This document shows, in pieces, positions 9,774-18,418 of a DNA stretch of 64,000 nucleotides. Numbering within the stretch: the first letter of the stretch is position 1; each line of letters begins with the position of its first letter. The stretch comes from Haemophilus parahaemolyticus (GTDB lineage: Bacteria; Pseudomonadota; Gammaproteobacteria; Enterobacterales; Pasteurellaceae): positions 34,307 to 98,306 of the forward strand of contig NZ_MUXY01000008.1 in assembly GCF_002015035.1 (NCBI RefSeq). The letters are read 5' to 3'. The notes beneath the pieces are model-generated. The model did no database searches. It was not told where the DNA came from and was given only the letters and a program-made list of their open reading frames with translations. Made by a program: the position numbers and the translations under genes.

Positions 9774-10320
9774 TTTGCAAAAAATCGTGGAGCAATTTCA
9801 ACAAAATGAAGTGATTGCCTACCCAACCGAAGCTGTTTTTGGTTTAGGTTGCAATCCAAACAGTGAACAAGCGGTGAGAAAATTGCTTGCTTTGAAAAAA
9901 CGTGAAGAAAGAAAAGGGTTGATTTTAATAGCCCCAACGGTGGAACTGCTTTTGCCTTATTTAGATGAGAGCAAATTGGCGGAAACAGAATGGCAGCGTT
10001 TTGGCACGATTAGCAATCAAGCGATTACATGGATTATGCCTGCCAAACCGAATTTACCCCGTTTTCTCACAGGGCAATTTAATTCGATTGCAATGCGATT
10101 ATGTCGAACCCCTGCGGTGGAAGCTCTTTGTCTTGCCACCCAATCAGCGATTACCTCCACCAGTGCCAATATTTCAGGCTTACTACCTTGTCGCACAAGC
10201 GGTCAAGTTTATGCTCAATTTGGCAAAGATTTTCCCGTGCTAGAAGCTGAAACCGAAGGGCGAACCAACCCTTCAGAAATTCGAGATATTTTCACCCAAC
10301 AGGTTTTGCGAGCAGGCTAA
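9766..10320 (+). CDS. tsaC: Threonylcarbamoyl-AMP synthase TsaC
   Basis: Makes L-threonylcarbamoyl-AMP from threonine, bicarbonate and ATP, the first step of t6A37 modification of ANN-decoding tRNAs. The YrdC/Sua5 motifs are visible: YPTEAVFGLGC near residue 19, KKREERKGLILI, and SAITSTSANISG near 125. The 184-residue length fits the short TsaC type without a Sua5 domain. It overlaps the zinc-ribbon gene by 8 bases. Two uptake cores (9867, 10195) lie inside the gene. Its last bases overlap the end of a convergent pseudogene. Confidence 0.93.
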   Translation: MNNLQKIVEQFQQNEVIAYPTEAVFGLGCNPNSEQAVRKLLALKKREERKGLILIAPTVELLLPYLDESKLAETEWQRFGTISNQAITWIMPAKPNLPRFLTGQFNSIAMRLCRTPAVEALCLATQSAITSTSANISGLLPCRTSGQVYAQFGKDFPVLEAETEGRTNPSEIRDIFTQQVLRAG

Positions 10321-10570
10321 GCTTTTTCATATAAATAGGTAATCAATTGACCGTTTAAATATTCGCCAACATAAATCTGATTTATTGTCAAATTTTGAGC
10401 TTCAAGTTCGGTTTTAAGCTACTCTTCATCTCGGTTGATGATGTCTAAAATATCGTGGTCGAGTTATCCATCAATAATCAGTGGGTAGCGTAAATCCTGA
10501 TCGCCATATTGAATGATCGAAAGTTGCCCGTTTTGTCCTAATACGGCTCGTTTCACCGATGCGATTTCAT
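10317..10570 (-). pseudogene. Remnant of a DUF421 (YetF/YcaP-type) membrane protein gene
   Basis: Read on the minus strand from about 10570, one frame gives SVKRAVLGQNGQLSII, then YPLIIDG, a TAA stop, LDHDILDIINRDEE, a TAG stop, and LKTELEAQNLTINQIYVGEY up to a terminal stop. Blocks such as GQLSII and YPLIIDG-LD resemble the C-terminal cytoplasmic domain of DUF421 proteins. Only about 80 codons remain, with two in-frame stops where Lys and Gln or Trp might be expected, and no membrane segments. The family call rests on motif memory and is less certain than the fact of decay. Confidence 0.6.
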
Positions 10571-10577
10571 ATGACAA

Positions 10578-10603
10578 AGCCTAAACATCTTAATGTTTAG
10601 GCT
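10578..10603. terminator. Terminator between tsaC and yedF
   Basis: Perfect 11-bp stem (10578-10588 with 10593-10603) with a four-base loop and ATTTTT on the plus side. It ends yedEF on the minus strand and possibly tsaC transcription. Confidence 0.7.
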
Positions 10604-10624
10604 ATTTTTGTAAATAGGAAAAGA

Positions 10625-10894
10625 TTAACGCTGAATCAAATAACGCAATTTCGTGCCATCTTGTTCAACGCTTAACAATGTATAACCATGGTTTTTTGTG
10701 TCTACAGGAATATTATTAATCGATTGAGCACAATCGCTTAATAGCTCTAAAACCTCACCTTTTTTCAATTCTGGCATCGTTTCAAGCATCACGATAGCAG
10801 GGTAGGGGCAAGGCTCGCCTAGGGTATCCAGTGTGTAATCTGGGGTGATGTCTTTCGGATCTTTATCCAATTTTTGTACGACAGTAAATGCCAT
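10625..10894 (-). CDS. yedF: TusA-family sulfurtransferase-like protein YedF
   Basis: Small TusA-fold protein of 89 residues. The family motif is GEPCPYPAI near residue 26, with the CPxP cysteine that carries sulfur or selenium in relatives. SINNIPVDTKNHGY and the ending LRYLIQR match E. coli YedF. It has about 12 extra N-terminal residues compared with E. coli. It lies 36 bases after yedE in the same direction; the yedE-yedF pair is proposed elsewhere to work in selenium metabolism, but the reaction is not established. Confidence 0.88.
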   Translation of the reverse strand: MAFTVVQKLDKDPKDITPDYTLDTLGEPCPYPAIVMLETMPELKKGEVLELLSDCAQSINNIPVDTKNHGYTLLSVEQDGTKLRYLIQR

Positions 10895-10930
10895 AATGTT
10901 CTCCTGATGTTTTAGGTTATGTGGTATTGA

Positions 10931-12148
10931 TTAGTTACAGCCGCAAGAAGCTGCCGCTACTTTCGCTTTGGCTTTAGTAAGGAAGCGTTTTTCCCACCAA
11001 ACTACAGCAACCAAACAAGCGATTAATAAGCCATAATTAACGAGCAAGCCACCGACGGGGCCAAACTCTTTGAGTAAGTTAAGTTTGTCGTAATCTAAGG
11101 CGAGTGCTGGTGCGATATCGTCCCATACGTAAGCAAGGTAGGTTGAGCCGATAACGTTACCTACACCAACCCACATAAAGTGTACTTGCCCTTCCATAGA
11201 GCGATACATCCAACCAGTTTCGCAGCCACCTGCTAATACGATACCAAAACCGAATAATAAACCGCCGATAATCGCATTTGGGCCTGCCCACATAATTTTA
11301 GGAGAAACGCCTAATTGAATGTATGAGAACACCCCAATTGTGCCAACGAAGATTCCAAAGATAATCGCTTTTGCCATATAAGCACGACCTGTTACCCATA
11401 AATCTCGGAATGCGGAGGTAAAGCAGATTTGTGCACGCTCAATCAATAATCCGAAGATTAATCCGCAAAGCATTGCAAAACCAAGTTTGATAGACGATTG
11501 CATCACATAGAGGGAAGCGGTCAAATATGCTAAAAAGATTACCATCCCAATGCGGAAGCGACGCGTAGCTTGTTTCGGATCGCTTTCTTTGATTTTTGCT
11601 GCCCCTTTTTTGAGCTGCAATTTTACGCGGAACATTGGCAATAAGGTTACTTTCACGCCAAAGTAGGTGCCGATAGCCGTGGCAATGGTAAAGAACCATG
11701 CGTGAACAGAGAATTGAGGAATCCCTGTAAAAAGTGAGGCCAAATTACAGCCCATTGATAAACGGGCTCCAAAACCAGCTAAAGCACCGCCAATGAGTGC
11801 TTGAGCAATACGACGTTTATGCGGTTGGTTACGCCATTTTACGTTATTCGCCCAAAGTGCAGCCGAAATACAGCCCGCGAACATCCCCAAAATCATTACG
11901 CCATCAATACGGGTAAAAATTGTACCTTGCATCCCGATGATTTTGTAATAGCTCCATTCGCTTACATCTACGCCAAGAGCTTGTAACGCGTGCCCTCCCC
12001 AGCGAGTAAACTCGCCTGTTACTGCCCAATAAGTGCCTGTTACACCGAAATAATAAGCCGAAAGTAAACCTGCCGCAATAACCGCAGCCACTGGGTTCCA
12101 ATATTTAATCAGATAATCTTGTTTGAATTGTCGCCAAATCTCTAACAT
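10931..12148 (-). CDS. yedE: YeeE/YedE-family membrane transporter (putative selenium/sulfur)
   Basis: Polytopic inner-membrane protein of about 405 residues, thought to import a sulfur or selenium species for the TusA-like partner encoded next. GARLSMGCNLASLFTGIPQ and LIERAQICFTSAFRD are the conserved cysteine-bearing segments, with a third in VLAGGCETGWMYRS. I chose the ATG at 12148, preceded by AAGGA, over one 36 bases upstream because the E. coli protein begins at the equivalent of WRQFKQ. The C-terminal tail ends in SCGCN, a vicinal cysteine pair I do not recall in the E. coli protein. Confidence 0.88.
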   Translation of the reverse strand: MLEIWRQFKQDYLIKYWNPVAAVIAAGLLSAYYFGVTGTYWAVTGEFTRWGGHALQALGVDVSEWSYYKIIGMQGTIFTRIDGVMILGMFAGCISAALWANNVKWRNQPHKRRIAQALIGGALAGFGARLSMGCNLASLFTGIPQFSVHAWFFTIATAIGTYFGVKVTLLPMFRVKLQLKKGAAKIKESDPKQATRRFRIGMVIFLAYLTASLYVMQSSIKLGFAMLCGLIFGLLIERAQICFTSAFRDLWVTGRAYMAKAIIFGIFVGTIGVFSYIQLGVSPKIMWAGPNAIIGGLLFGFGIVLAGGCETGWMYRSMEGQVHFMWVGVGNVIGSTYLAYVWDDIAPALALDYDKLNLLKEFGPVGGLLVNYGLLIACLVAVVWWEKRFLTKAKAKVAAASCGCN

Positions 12149-12352
12149 TGTCCTTAAATCCTTAAGAGAGTTAATGATTTGCAAGCGAAGGTATATAATG
12201 AAAAATAGAATTGAATTGAGAAAAACAATTGGATTTGTTCATTTCCTATACACAAACTTGCGATATATGAATGAATTACCGTTGAAGTGGTAAAAGTATA
12301 ATCAAAAAATAGAGAGAAAACAAACAAAATTGATAGATAGCAGATAAAATAA

Positions 12353-12378
12353 AACCTCAAGTTAAATAACTTGAGGTT
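12353..12378 (-). terminator. Terminator of the repeat lipoprotein gene
   Basis: An 11-bp stem (12353-12363 with 12368-12378) with AAAAT on the left giving the T-run for the minus strand. It lies 26 bases after the lipoprotein stop. Confidence 0.7.
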
Positions 12379-12403
12379 CTGTTTTAACTGAATTAGCAAA
12401 AAA

Positions 12404-13072
12404 TTATTTAGATTCAACCGCTTCTTTTACGGCATCTACTTTTTCACCAACTTTGTTCATCATTTCTGATGTTTTTTCAGCTGCTTTATCTGCCATTGCA
12501 TCTGCAGCTTGTTTTACTTCTTCTGCTTTATCTGCTACTGCAGTTTTAGTTTCTTCAACTTTAGCTGTTGCAGCATCTTTTACATCAGCCGCTTTTTCAG
12601 CTACTGTTGCTTTCATTTCGTCAACTTTAGCTGCTGTTGTCTCTTTTACTTCGGTCGCTTTTTCAACCGTTGCTGCTTTCACTTCTGCTGCTTTATCTGC
12701 CATTGTATCTGCAGCTTGTTTTACTTCTTCTGCTTTATCTGCTACTGCAGTTTTAGTTTCTTCAACTTTAGCTGCTGCAGCATCTTTTACATTAGCCGCT
12801 TTTTCAGCTACGGTTGCTTTCATTTCGTCAACTTTAGCTACTGTTGCGTCTTTTACTTCAGTCGCTTTTTCTACCGTTGCAGCTTTCACTTCTTCAGCTT
12901 TATCTGCAGCAACTTGTTTGATTTCTTCTGCTTTTTGAACTGCAGTCTCTTTCACTTCTGCTACTTTCTCTGTTGCAGCTGCTTGAGCTTTTTCAGCTGT
13001 TTTTTGAGCTTGATCACAAGCCGTTAAAGCTAATGCTGAACCTAAAACAAGGGCTAATAATGATTTTTTCAT
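12404..13072 (-). CDS. Repeat-rich helical lipoprotein
   Basis: A 222-residue lipoprotein: the signal peptide ends in the lipobox LTAC with Cys19 as lipidation site. Almost all the rest is Ala/Lys/Glu/Val in roughly 11-residue periods such as ADKAEEVKAAT and VEKATEVKDAT, predicted as one long amphipathic helix or coiled coil. A 69-residue block occurs twice in tandem, matching a 207-bp DNA duplication (12489-12695 and 12696-12902). Aromatic residues are absent. Similar repeat proteins include LEA-like and apolipoprotein-like helices and murein-lipoprotein analogues; no function can be assigned. It is transcribed alone and has its own terminator. Confidence 0.85.
   Translation of the reverse strand: MKKSLLALVLGSALALTACDQAQKTAEKAQAAATEKVAEVKETAVQKAEEIKQVAADKAEEVKAATVEKATEVKDATVAKVDEMKATVAEKAANVKDAAAAKVEETKTAVADKAEEVKQAADTMADKAAEVKAATVEKATEVKETTAAKVDEMKATVAEKAADVKDAATAKVEETKTAVADKAEEVKQAADAMADKAAEKTSEMMNKVGEKVDAVKEAVESK
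12489..12695 (-). repeat. 207-bp tandem duplication, unit 1
   Basis: Near-identical to 12696-12902 at an offset of exactly 207 bp (69 codons), inside the lipoprotein gene. Differences are scattered single bases. In-frame units allow length change by slippage or recombination without breaking the frame. Confidence 0.85.
12696..12902 (-). repeat. 207-bp tandem duplication, unit 2
   Basis: Second copy of the duplicated 69-codon block, closer to the N-terminus of the lipoprotein. It keeps the same frame and helical periodicity. Confidence 0.85.
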
Positions 13073-13294
13073 AAGAACTCCATAAAGTTAATTTTGCATC
13101 AATTACTTACACTTAGTATATGTTTCTAACAAAAAGTTCATTTATTTATTCAAGAACTAAAATTAGTTTTGTTTTTGTGTAAGGTGTTTCGGTTTAAAAT
13201 TGAATAAATAAAATAATGCCAAAAATAGCATTTAGATAGCACATACTAATATTTCAGATTAAAAGTATACCCTATTATTCATAAATATTCATTC

Positions 13295-13549
13295 TTAGTT
13301 TTTGAAAATTACTTCTTCTTTTTTAATGGTCTTTTTTAGGTTGATTGGAATCAGTTTGTAATCCATTAAAGTGGCTTTACCATTTTCAAATTCGAAATCA
13401 GTACGCTCTAAATATTCACCCCATTCGCCTGCTTGCATAATCCAAGAACTGTTTTGGTAGTCTGGTTTACATGCTATTGTTGGTTTGAATTTTTCGATAA
13501 ATCGACCTTTCTTATCGAAAAAAACGGTATCGTATGTATGACTGTATAA
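13295..13549 (-). pseudogene. Fragment of a UshA/NadN-type 5'-nucleotidase gene
   Basis: The minus-strand frame reads SHTYDTVFFD, then CKPDYQNSSWIMQAGEWG, then RTDFEFENGKATLMDYKLIP. The order matches the middle of UshA-type periplasmic 5'-nucleotidases (CKPDQQNGIWIVQAHEWG, then RADFEFRNG, then YQLIPVNLKK in E. coli UshA as I recall it). Full proteins are about 550 residues; here only about 80 codons remain, without the N-terminal metal-site motifs or the C-terminal substrate domain. Homology starts immediately after the dgkA stop, so a deletion seems to have joined dgkA to the inside of the old gene. Confidence 0.72.
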
Positions 13550-13551
13550 TA

Positions 13552-13914
13552 TTAGAACAAAAGGATTAAGCCCCAAGTAATAGTAAAGAGCACCATTGCT
13601 ACGAAAACAGCAGCAGAGCCAATGTCTTTGGCACGCCCTGAAAGTTCGTGATATTCCGAACCAATGCGGTCGACCACCGATTCTACTGCACTGTTGAGTA
13701 ATTCAGCAATCAAGACAATAAAAATGCTACCAAGAAGTAAAATTTTCTCGATAGCACCATTGCCGAGCCAAAACGCTAGCGGAATTAAAATAATTGCTAA
13801 CCAAACTTCTTGGCGAAAAGCTGCTTCATTGATATATGCTGATTTCAAGCCTTTCATTGAATAGCCTGCTGCTCGAATAACTCGTGTTAAATTTGCTTTA
13901 TTTTCAGGTTTCAT
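13552..13914 (-). CDS. dgkA: Diacylglycerol kinase
   Basis: Small trimeric inner-membrane kinase that phosphorylates diacylglycerol released during periplasmic glucan and lipopolysaccharide modification, returning it to phospholipid synthesis. The signature ELLNSAVESVVDRIGSEYHE is near residue 72, followed by KDIGSAAVFVAM. The 120-residue length with three membrane spans is typical. The nucleotidase remnant begins within a few bases of its stop. Confidence 0.95.
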   Translation of the reverse strand: MKPENKANLTRVIRAAGYSMKGLKSAYINEAAFRQEVWLAIILIPLAFWLGNGAIEKILLLGSIFIVLIAELLNSAVESVVDRIGSEYHELSGRAKDIGSAAVFVAMVLFTITWGLILLF

Positions 13915-14145
13915 AACTTAATCCAAAAAAAGAAAAACGGGCGATATTTTACCTAAAGAAATCGTTTGTAACAAAGACAAGATCACTTTTTAAACAAAAA
14001 TTAACCAGTTATAACGTAAATAGGCATAATTTTTTATCTGAATTGAACTTTTCCCTATTCCATTAAAAGAAATTTTCGGCTAATCTGAGAACTCATCATT
14101 TATCGATGAATAATTGGTCTTTTATTTTTTCAGAAGTGAAACATT

Positions 14146-15363
14146 ATGAGTAATTCTTTATCTTCAAAACTACTAGGCGGTAATCTTGTATTACGTATCG
14201 CAGTAGGTTTAATCTTAGGGATAGGCTTAGCCCTTATAAATCCTGAATGGGCAAAAGATGTTGGCGTTTTAGGTCAATTCTTTGTGAAATCTTTACGTGC
14301 TATCGCACCGATCTTAATTTTTGTATTGGTTATGTCGACCATCGCAAATAAAGAAGTGGGTTCAGATAGTAAAATCAAGCCGATTCTCGTACTTTACGTA
14401 CTAGGTACATTTGTTGCAGCATTAACAGCTGTAGTATTAAGCTTCCTATTTCCAACGACTTTAGAATTAGTCGCAAGCCCGGATGGCTTAGCACCGCCAG
14501 ATGGTATCGGTCAAATTATTAAAACCGTGGTATTTAACCTTGTTGATAATCCTCTTCAAGCCCTTGCAAATGCAAATTTCATCGGTATTTTAGCGTGGTC
14601 TATCGGCTTAGGTATTGCATTACGCCACTCTTCACCAAGCACTAAAACATTCTTAAGTGACTTCGCTGATGCGGTTTCAGCTGTTGTTAAAGTTGTTATT
14701 GCCTTAGCACCAATTGGTATTTTCGGTTTAGTCGCAGATACATTTGCGACTAACGGTTTAGATGCTTTCATTGGCTATGGTCGTTTATTATTAGTATTAC
14801 TCGGTGCAATGGTGATTGTTGCATTCATCTTAAACCCACTTATCGTGTGGTGGAAAATACGTCGCAATCCATACCCACTTACTTTCATCTGCTTACGTGA
14901 AAGTGGCGTGATGGCATTCTTTACTCGTAGTTCTGCAGCGAATATTCCTGTAAATATGGGTTTATCAAAACGCTTAGGTTTACGTGAAGAGATTTATTCA
15001 CTTTCTATCCCACTTGGTGCAAACATTAATATGGCAGGTGCTGCAATTACCGTTACTGTATTAACACTTGCAGCGGCTTACACACAAGGTATTGTGCCTG
15101 ATTTCTGGTCTGCGTTATTATTAAGTATTGTGGCTTCAATTTGTGCTTGTGGTGCATCTGGTGTGGCAGGTGGTTCACTTTTATTGATTCCATTAGCGTG
15201 TAGCTTATTTAATATCCCGAACGATATTGCCGCACAAGTAATCGGTGTAGGCTTTATTATTGGTGTTATCCAAGATTCAGCTGAAACGGCACTGAACTCA
15301 TCAACAGACGTATTGTTTACCGCTGCGGTAAGTATGTCTGAAGATCACAAAGAAAATTCATAA
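14146..15363 (+). CDS. sstT: Serine/threonine:sodium symporter SstT
   Basis: Dicarboxylate/amino acid:cation symporter family member importing serine and threonine with sodium. The 405 residues are strongly hydrophobic. Hallmarks are the serine-rich loop [19 protein letters not shown] near residue 262, [16 protein letters not shown] near 285 and [12 protein letters not shown] near 382. The length agrees with SstT. A 26-codon frame with a good ribosome site begins 10 bases after the stop and ends before the terminator, so the two appear to form one unit. Confidence 0.94.
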   Translation: MSNSLSSKLLGGNLVLRIAVGLILGIGLALINPEWAKDVGVLGQFFVKSLRAIAPILIFVLVMSTIANKEVGSDSKIKPILVLYVLGTFVAALTAVVLSFLFPTTLELVASPDGLAPPDGIGQIIKTVVFNLVDNPLQALANANFIGILAWSIGLGIALRHSSPSTKTFLSDFADAVSAVVKVVIALAPIGIFGLVADTFATNGLDAFIGYGRLLLVLLGAMVIVAFILNPLIVWWKIRRNPYPLTFICLRESGVMAFFTRSSAANIPVNMGLSKRLGLREEIYSLSIPLGANINMAGAAITVTVLTLAAAYTQGIVPDFWSALLLSIVASICACGASGVAGGSLLLIPLACSLFNIPNDIAAQVIGVGFIIGVIQDSAETALNSSTDVLFTAAVSMSEDHKENS

Positions 15364-15373
15364 GGAGAACAAA

Positions 15374-15454
15374 ATGGGTACATTTGGTTACGCAATGATG
15401 ACTGTTGTTGCATCACTTGCTATGATCTGTTTTTTAGCATTTAGTATTTTCTAG
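15374..15454 (+). CDS. 26-residue single-span membrane microprotein downstream of sstT
   Basis: ATG at 15374 follows AAGGAG (15362-15367), which overlaps the sstT stop, at good spacing. The product is 26 residues: a short GTFGYAMM start followed by an uninterrupted hydrophobic run rich in Val, Ala, Leu, Ile and Phe, long enough for one membrane helix. The Rho-independent terminator follows 13 bases later. Tight placement behind a transporter resembles small accessory subunits such as KdpF or AcrZ, but I do not recognise the family and the link to SstT is inferred from position only. Confidence 0.6.
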   Translation: MGTFGYAMMTVVASLAMICFLAFSIF

Positions 15455-15467
15455 TAAATAATTTAAC

Positions 15468-15502
15468 AAAGGGATAAAACGATATGATTGTTCTATCCCT
15501 TT
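15468..15502 (+). terminator. Terminator of sstT and the microprotein
   Basis: Nine-base stem (15468-15476 with 15494-15502) ending in a T-tract. Confidence 0.75.
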
Positions 15503-15546
15503 TTAATATGTTAGTTCCTAAAAAACATTCTCATTTAGCTTCTCTA

Positions 15547-15565
15547 AATGAGAATTCTTATTGTT
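15547..15565 (+). promoter_or_regulatory. Fur-box-like site 1 upstream of the ferritin genes
   Basis: AATGAGAATTCTTATTGTT agrees with the 19-bp Fur consensus AATGATAATNATTATCATT at 14 of 18 positions by my count. The left half is also one arm of a perfect 12-bp hairpin (15527-15538 with 15544-15555). It lies about 200 bases upstream of the first ferritin gene. Confidence 0.35.
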
Positions 15566-15697
15566 TAAACTTATCAAAATTGAAATTTTGTTAGAAAAAA
15601 ACTATTAAAATGCTTGATTACTTTTTCAACTTTGATATACTTGCAAGTGTTTTAAGGGCAGGATTTTTTTCTGCCCTTTGTTATATATAGATTTCTA

Positions 15698-15716
15698 AAT
15701 GAGAGTATCTCTCATT
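15698..15716 (+). promoter_or_regulatory. Fur-box-like dyad 2 upstream of the ferritin genes
   Basis: AATGAGAGTATCTCTCATT lies 38 bases before the ferritin ATG and is an inverted repeat (AAATGAGAG/CTCTCATTT with a 3-base centre). It matches the Fur consensus at about 13 of 18 positions. The half-site AATGAGA recurs at site 1, which supports a shared regulator. Confidence 0.35.
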
Positions 15717-15753
15717 TCATTTACATTTTCATAATATTTGCATAGGAGAAAAT

Positions 15754-16254
15754 ATGTTACAACAATCTATCGTTGATAAACTCAACGAACAAATCAACTT
15801 AGAGTTCTACTCTTCAAATGTTTATTTGCAAATGTCTGCATGGTGTTCAAAAAATGGTTTTGCGGGTGCAGCAACTTTCTTACTTCGTCACGCAGATGAA
15901 GAATTAGAGCATATGCAAAAATTATTCGACTACGTTTGTGAAGCGGGTGCAACGCCATTATTAGGTAAAATCGAAGCTCCACGCAAAGAGTACGAATCAT
16001 TAAAAGAGTTATTCGATGTGGTTTTAGAACACGAGAAACACGTAACAGCTAAAATCAATGAATTAGTAGAAGTGACTTTCGCTGCGAAAGATTACTCAAC
16101 CTTCAACTTCCTACAATGGTATGTGGCTGAACAACACGAAGAAGAGAAATTATTTGGTGAAATTTTAGATAAATTCGTGGTGGCAGGCGAAAGTAATAAA
16201 TCACTTTACTTTATCGACAAAGACTTAGAAACCTTAGATCAAGGAGCAGAATAA
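15754..16254 (+). CDS. ftnA: Non-haem ferritin, subunit A
   Basis: Cytoplasmic iron-storage ferritin of 166 residues that oxidises Fe(II) and holds the mineral core in a 24-mer shell. Ferroxidase ligands are in place: Glu of [10 protein letters not shown] (about residue 17), EELEHM (about 49-54), LEHEKHV (about 92-98) and the EQHEEE block (about 126-131). It overlaps the next ferritin by one base (TAATG), so the two are translationally coupled, as in the H. influenzae ferritin pair. Fur-like dyads lie upstream. Confidence 0.94.
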   Translation: MLQQSIVDKLNEQINLEFYSSNVYLQMSAWCSKNGFAGAATFLLRHADEELEHMQKLFDYVCEAGATPLLGKIEAPRKEYESLKELFDVVLEHEKHVTAKINELVEVTFAAKDYSTFNFLQWYVAEQHEEEKLFGEILDKFVVAGESNKSLYFIDKDLETLDQGAE

Positions 16255-16751
16255 TGTTATCGCAAAATATTATCAAATACTTAAACGACCAATTAAACTT
16301 AGAATTCTATTCTTCTAACGTGTATCTTCAAATGTCAGCTTGGGCAGATAACAACGGCTTCCCTGGTGCAGCAAAATTCTTAAAAGCACACGCAACCGAA
16401 GAAATGGAACATATGCGTCGTTTATTCACATACTTAAACGAAACAGGTGCGTTAGCTGAAATTTATGCGATTGAAGCACCACAAGCAGAATATGATTCAT
16501 TAAAATCATTGTTCGAAATCGTATTAGAACACGAAAAACACGTAACCTCAAAAATCAATGAATTAGTGGAAGTGGCTTTTGAGGCGAAAGATTATTCATC
16601 ATTCAACTTCTTACAATGGTATGTGGCTGAACAGCACGAAGAAGAGTTTTTATTCAACTCTATCTTAGATAAATTCCGTTTATTAGGCGAAGATGGTAAA
16701 TCTTTATACTACATTGATAAAGATTTAGAGCAAATGGCAGCGGCACATTAA
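16254..16751 (+). CDS. ftnB: Non-haem ferritin, subunit B
   Basis: Second ferritin, 165 residues, clearly paralogous to its upstream neighbour (both contain [15 protein letters not shown] and [15 protein letters not shown]). The same four ferroxidase segments are visible, so it should be catalytically active. The two probably co-assemble. The start codon overlaps the stop of the first gene. A hairpin built on uptake cores follows about 100 bases downstream. Confidence 0.93.
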   Translation: MLSQNIIKYLNDQLNLEFYSSNVYLQMSAWADNNGFPGAAKFLKAHATEEMEHMRRLFTYLNETGALAEIYAIEAPQAEYDSLKSLFEIVLEHEKHVTSKINELVEVAFEAKDYSSFNFLQWYVAEQHEEEFLFNSILDKFRLLGEDGKSLYYIDKDLEQMAAAH

Positions 16752-16849
16752 TTTACGTGGCATTCTGTTATCTTTAATGTGGGGTGAGTTGCTTACGACC
16801 TAATATTTTGGGTGATGTAGTAACCTCCTACTCGAATAACCAAGCCATC

Positions 16850-16902
16850 AAGCGGTTGATTTTTCATAGCATTTTGCAATCGTTATGAAAAATTGACCGC
16901 TT
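16850..16902 (+). terminator. Terminator with paired uptake cores after the ferritin genes
   Basis: About 19-bp stem with two mismatches, AAGCGGT at 16850-16856 and ACCGCTT at the far end (16896-16902), followed by TATTTTAT. It lies in the 236-base gap before the NCS2 permease; I see no gene in the rest of that gap. Confidence 0.65.
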
Positions 16903-16987
16903 ATTTTATAAATTCATAAGCAATCGTTTGCTTGTTAAAAGGGGATTCTGTAAAATTCGCTCTAATTTTTCTACACTTGAGGTCTTT

Positions 16988-18289
16988 ATGTCTTTATTTA
17001 ACTTTGAAGAACGTGGTTCAAACGTTCGTCAAGAGGTAATCGCAGGATTAACTATATTCCTTGCAATGGTTTATTCTATTTTTGTTGTGCCTGGAATGTT
17101 AAGCCAAGCAGGCTTCCCTGCTGAATCGGTGTTTATCGCAACCTGTTTAGTGTCAGGGTTAGGCTCAATCTTAATCGGTTTATGGGCAAACGCACCAATG
17201 GCAATCGGTAGTGCAATTTCATTAACTGCATTTACCGCATTCAGTTTAGTGCTTGGTCAAGGCATCTCAATTCCTGTGGCACTTGGTGCAATCTTCCTAA
17301 TGGGGATTGTATTTACTCTTATTTCAGTAACAGGCGTACGTTCTTGGATTTTACGTAATCTTCCTTCTAGCATTGCTCACGGTGCAGGTATCGGTATCGG
17401 TTTATTCCTTCTATTGATTGCGGCAACTAACGTAAAATTAGTCATCAACAGTGGCATTGATATTCCTGTGAAAATGGGCGAATTTACCTCATTTCCTGTA
17501 ATGATGTCGTTACTTGGCTTGGCTGCAATCGTGGGTTTAGAGCGTTTAAAAGTGAAAGGCTCAATCCTTTGGGTAATCATTGTGATTACTATTATCGCTT
17601 TAATTTTTGACCCGAATGTGAAATATTCTGGCTTCTTTAAAATGCCAAGCTTTGGCGAGAACTCATTATTCTTAGAATTAGATGTAATGGGGGCATTAAA
17701 TGCAGCAATTTTACCTGTGGTATTCGCATTAGTGATGACTGCAATCTTTGATGCAACAGGTACAATTCGTGCTGTTGCGGGTCAAGCAAATTTATTAGAT
17801 AAAGATGGTCAAATCTTAAATGGTGGCAGAGCTTTAACTTCTGATTCATTAGGCTCAGTATTATCAGGCTTATTCGGTACTGCACCAGCCGCAGTTTATA
17901 TCGAATCAGCAGCAGGCACAGCCGTTGGTGGTAAAACAGGTTTAACCGCAGTAGTGGTGGGTATCGGTTTCTTATTGATGCTTTTCTTCCAGCCATTAGC
18001 AGGTTTAGTGCCAAGCTATGCAACCGCACCAGCATTAATGTATGTAGGCTTATTGATGTTAAGCAACGTATCAAAATTAGATTTTGATGACTTCGTTGGT
18101 GCAATGTCTGGCTTAGTATGTGCAGTATTTATCGTACTTACCGCTAACATCGTAACAGGTATTATGCTAGGTTTCGCTACTTTAGTGATTGGTCGCACCA
18201 TTTCTGGTGAGTTCAAAAAATTAAACATCGGTACAGTGATTATTGCGATTGTGTTAGTTGCATTCTATGCGTTAGGGTTAGCGATTTAG
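16988..18289 (+). CDS. NCS2-family purine permease (AzgA-like)
   Basis: Inner-membrane purine importer of the NCS2 family, AzgA branch (433 residues, about 12 to 14 hydrophobic spans). Recognisable blocks are [19 protein letters not shown] at the N-terminus, [15 protein letters not shown] near residue 68, [12 protein letters not shown] near 130, [12 protein letters not shown] near 255 and [20 protein letters not shown] near 308. The branch covers adenine and guanine/hypoxanthine transporters of E. coli, and I cannot tell the substrate from sequence. The frame opens 60 bases earlier, but the Met at 16988 has a GAGG site and is the family start. Confidence 0.88.
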   Translation: MSLFNFEERGSNVRQEVIAGLTIFLAMVYSIFVVPGMLSQAGFPAESVFIATCLVSGLGSILIGLWANAPMAIGSAISLTAFTAFSLVLGQGISIPVALGAIFLMGIVFTLISVTGVRSWILRNLPSSIAHGAGIGIGLFLLLIAATNVKLVINSGIDIPVKMGEFTSFPVMMSLLGLAAIVGLERLKVKGSILWVIIVITIIALIFDPNVKYSGFFKMPSFGENSLFLELDVMGALNAAILPVVFALVMTAIFDATGTIRAVAGQANLLDKDGQILNGGRALTSDSLGSVLSGLFGTAPAAVYIESAAGTAVGGKTGLTAVVVGIGFLLMLFFQPLAGLVPSYATAPALMYVGLLMLSNVSKLDFDDFVGAMSGLVCAVFIVLTANIVTGIMLGFATLVIGRTISGEFKKLNIGTVIIAIVLVAFYALGLAI

Positions 18290-18315
18290 TATTAAATATT
18301 ATTTCATAGAAAAAG

Positions 18316-18368
18316 AAGCGGTGGATTTTGTTTAGCCTTTGAAGGGCTCTCAACAAAATCCACCGCTT
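18316..18368. terminator. Terminator with paired uptake cores
   Basis: Perfect 17-bp stem (18316-18332 with 18352-18368) with AAGCGGTGG at one end and CCACCGCTT at the other. It separates the convergent NCS2 permease and cation antiporter genes and probably serves both. Confidence 0.8.
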
Positions 18369-18418
18369 GTTTATAAATTGATATTTTTTAGCGATAATTA
18401 CGACTATACATTTTAAAG

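Noticed and set aside
12453..13027. Long open frames antisense to the repeat lipoprotein gene
   Set aside because: They follow from the alternating composition of the Ala/Lys/Glu repeats on the other strand; no ribosome site or family match, and the sense frame has a clear signal peptide.
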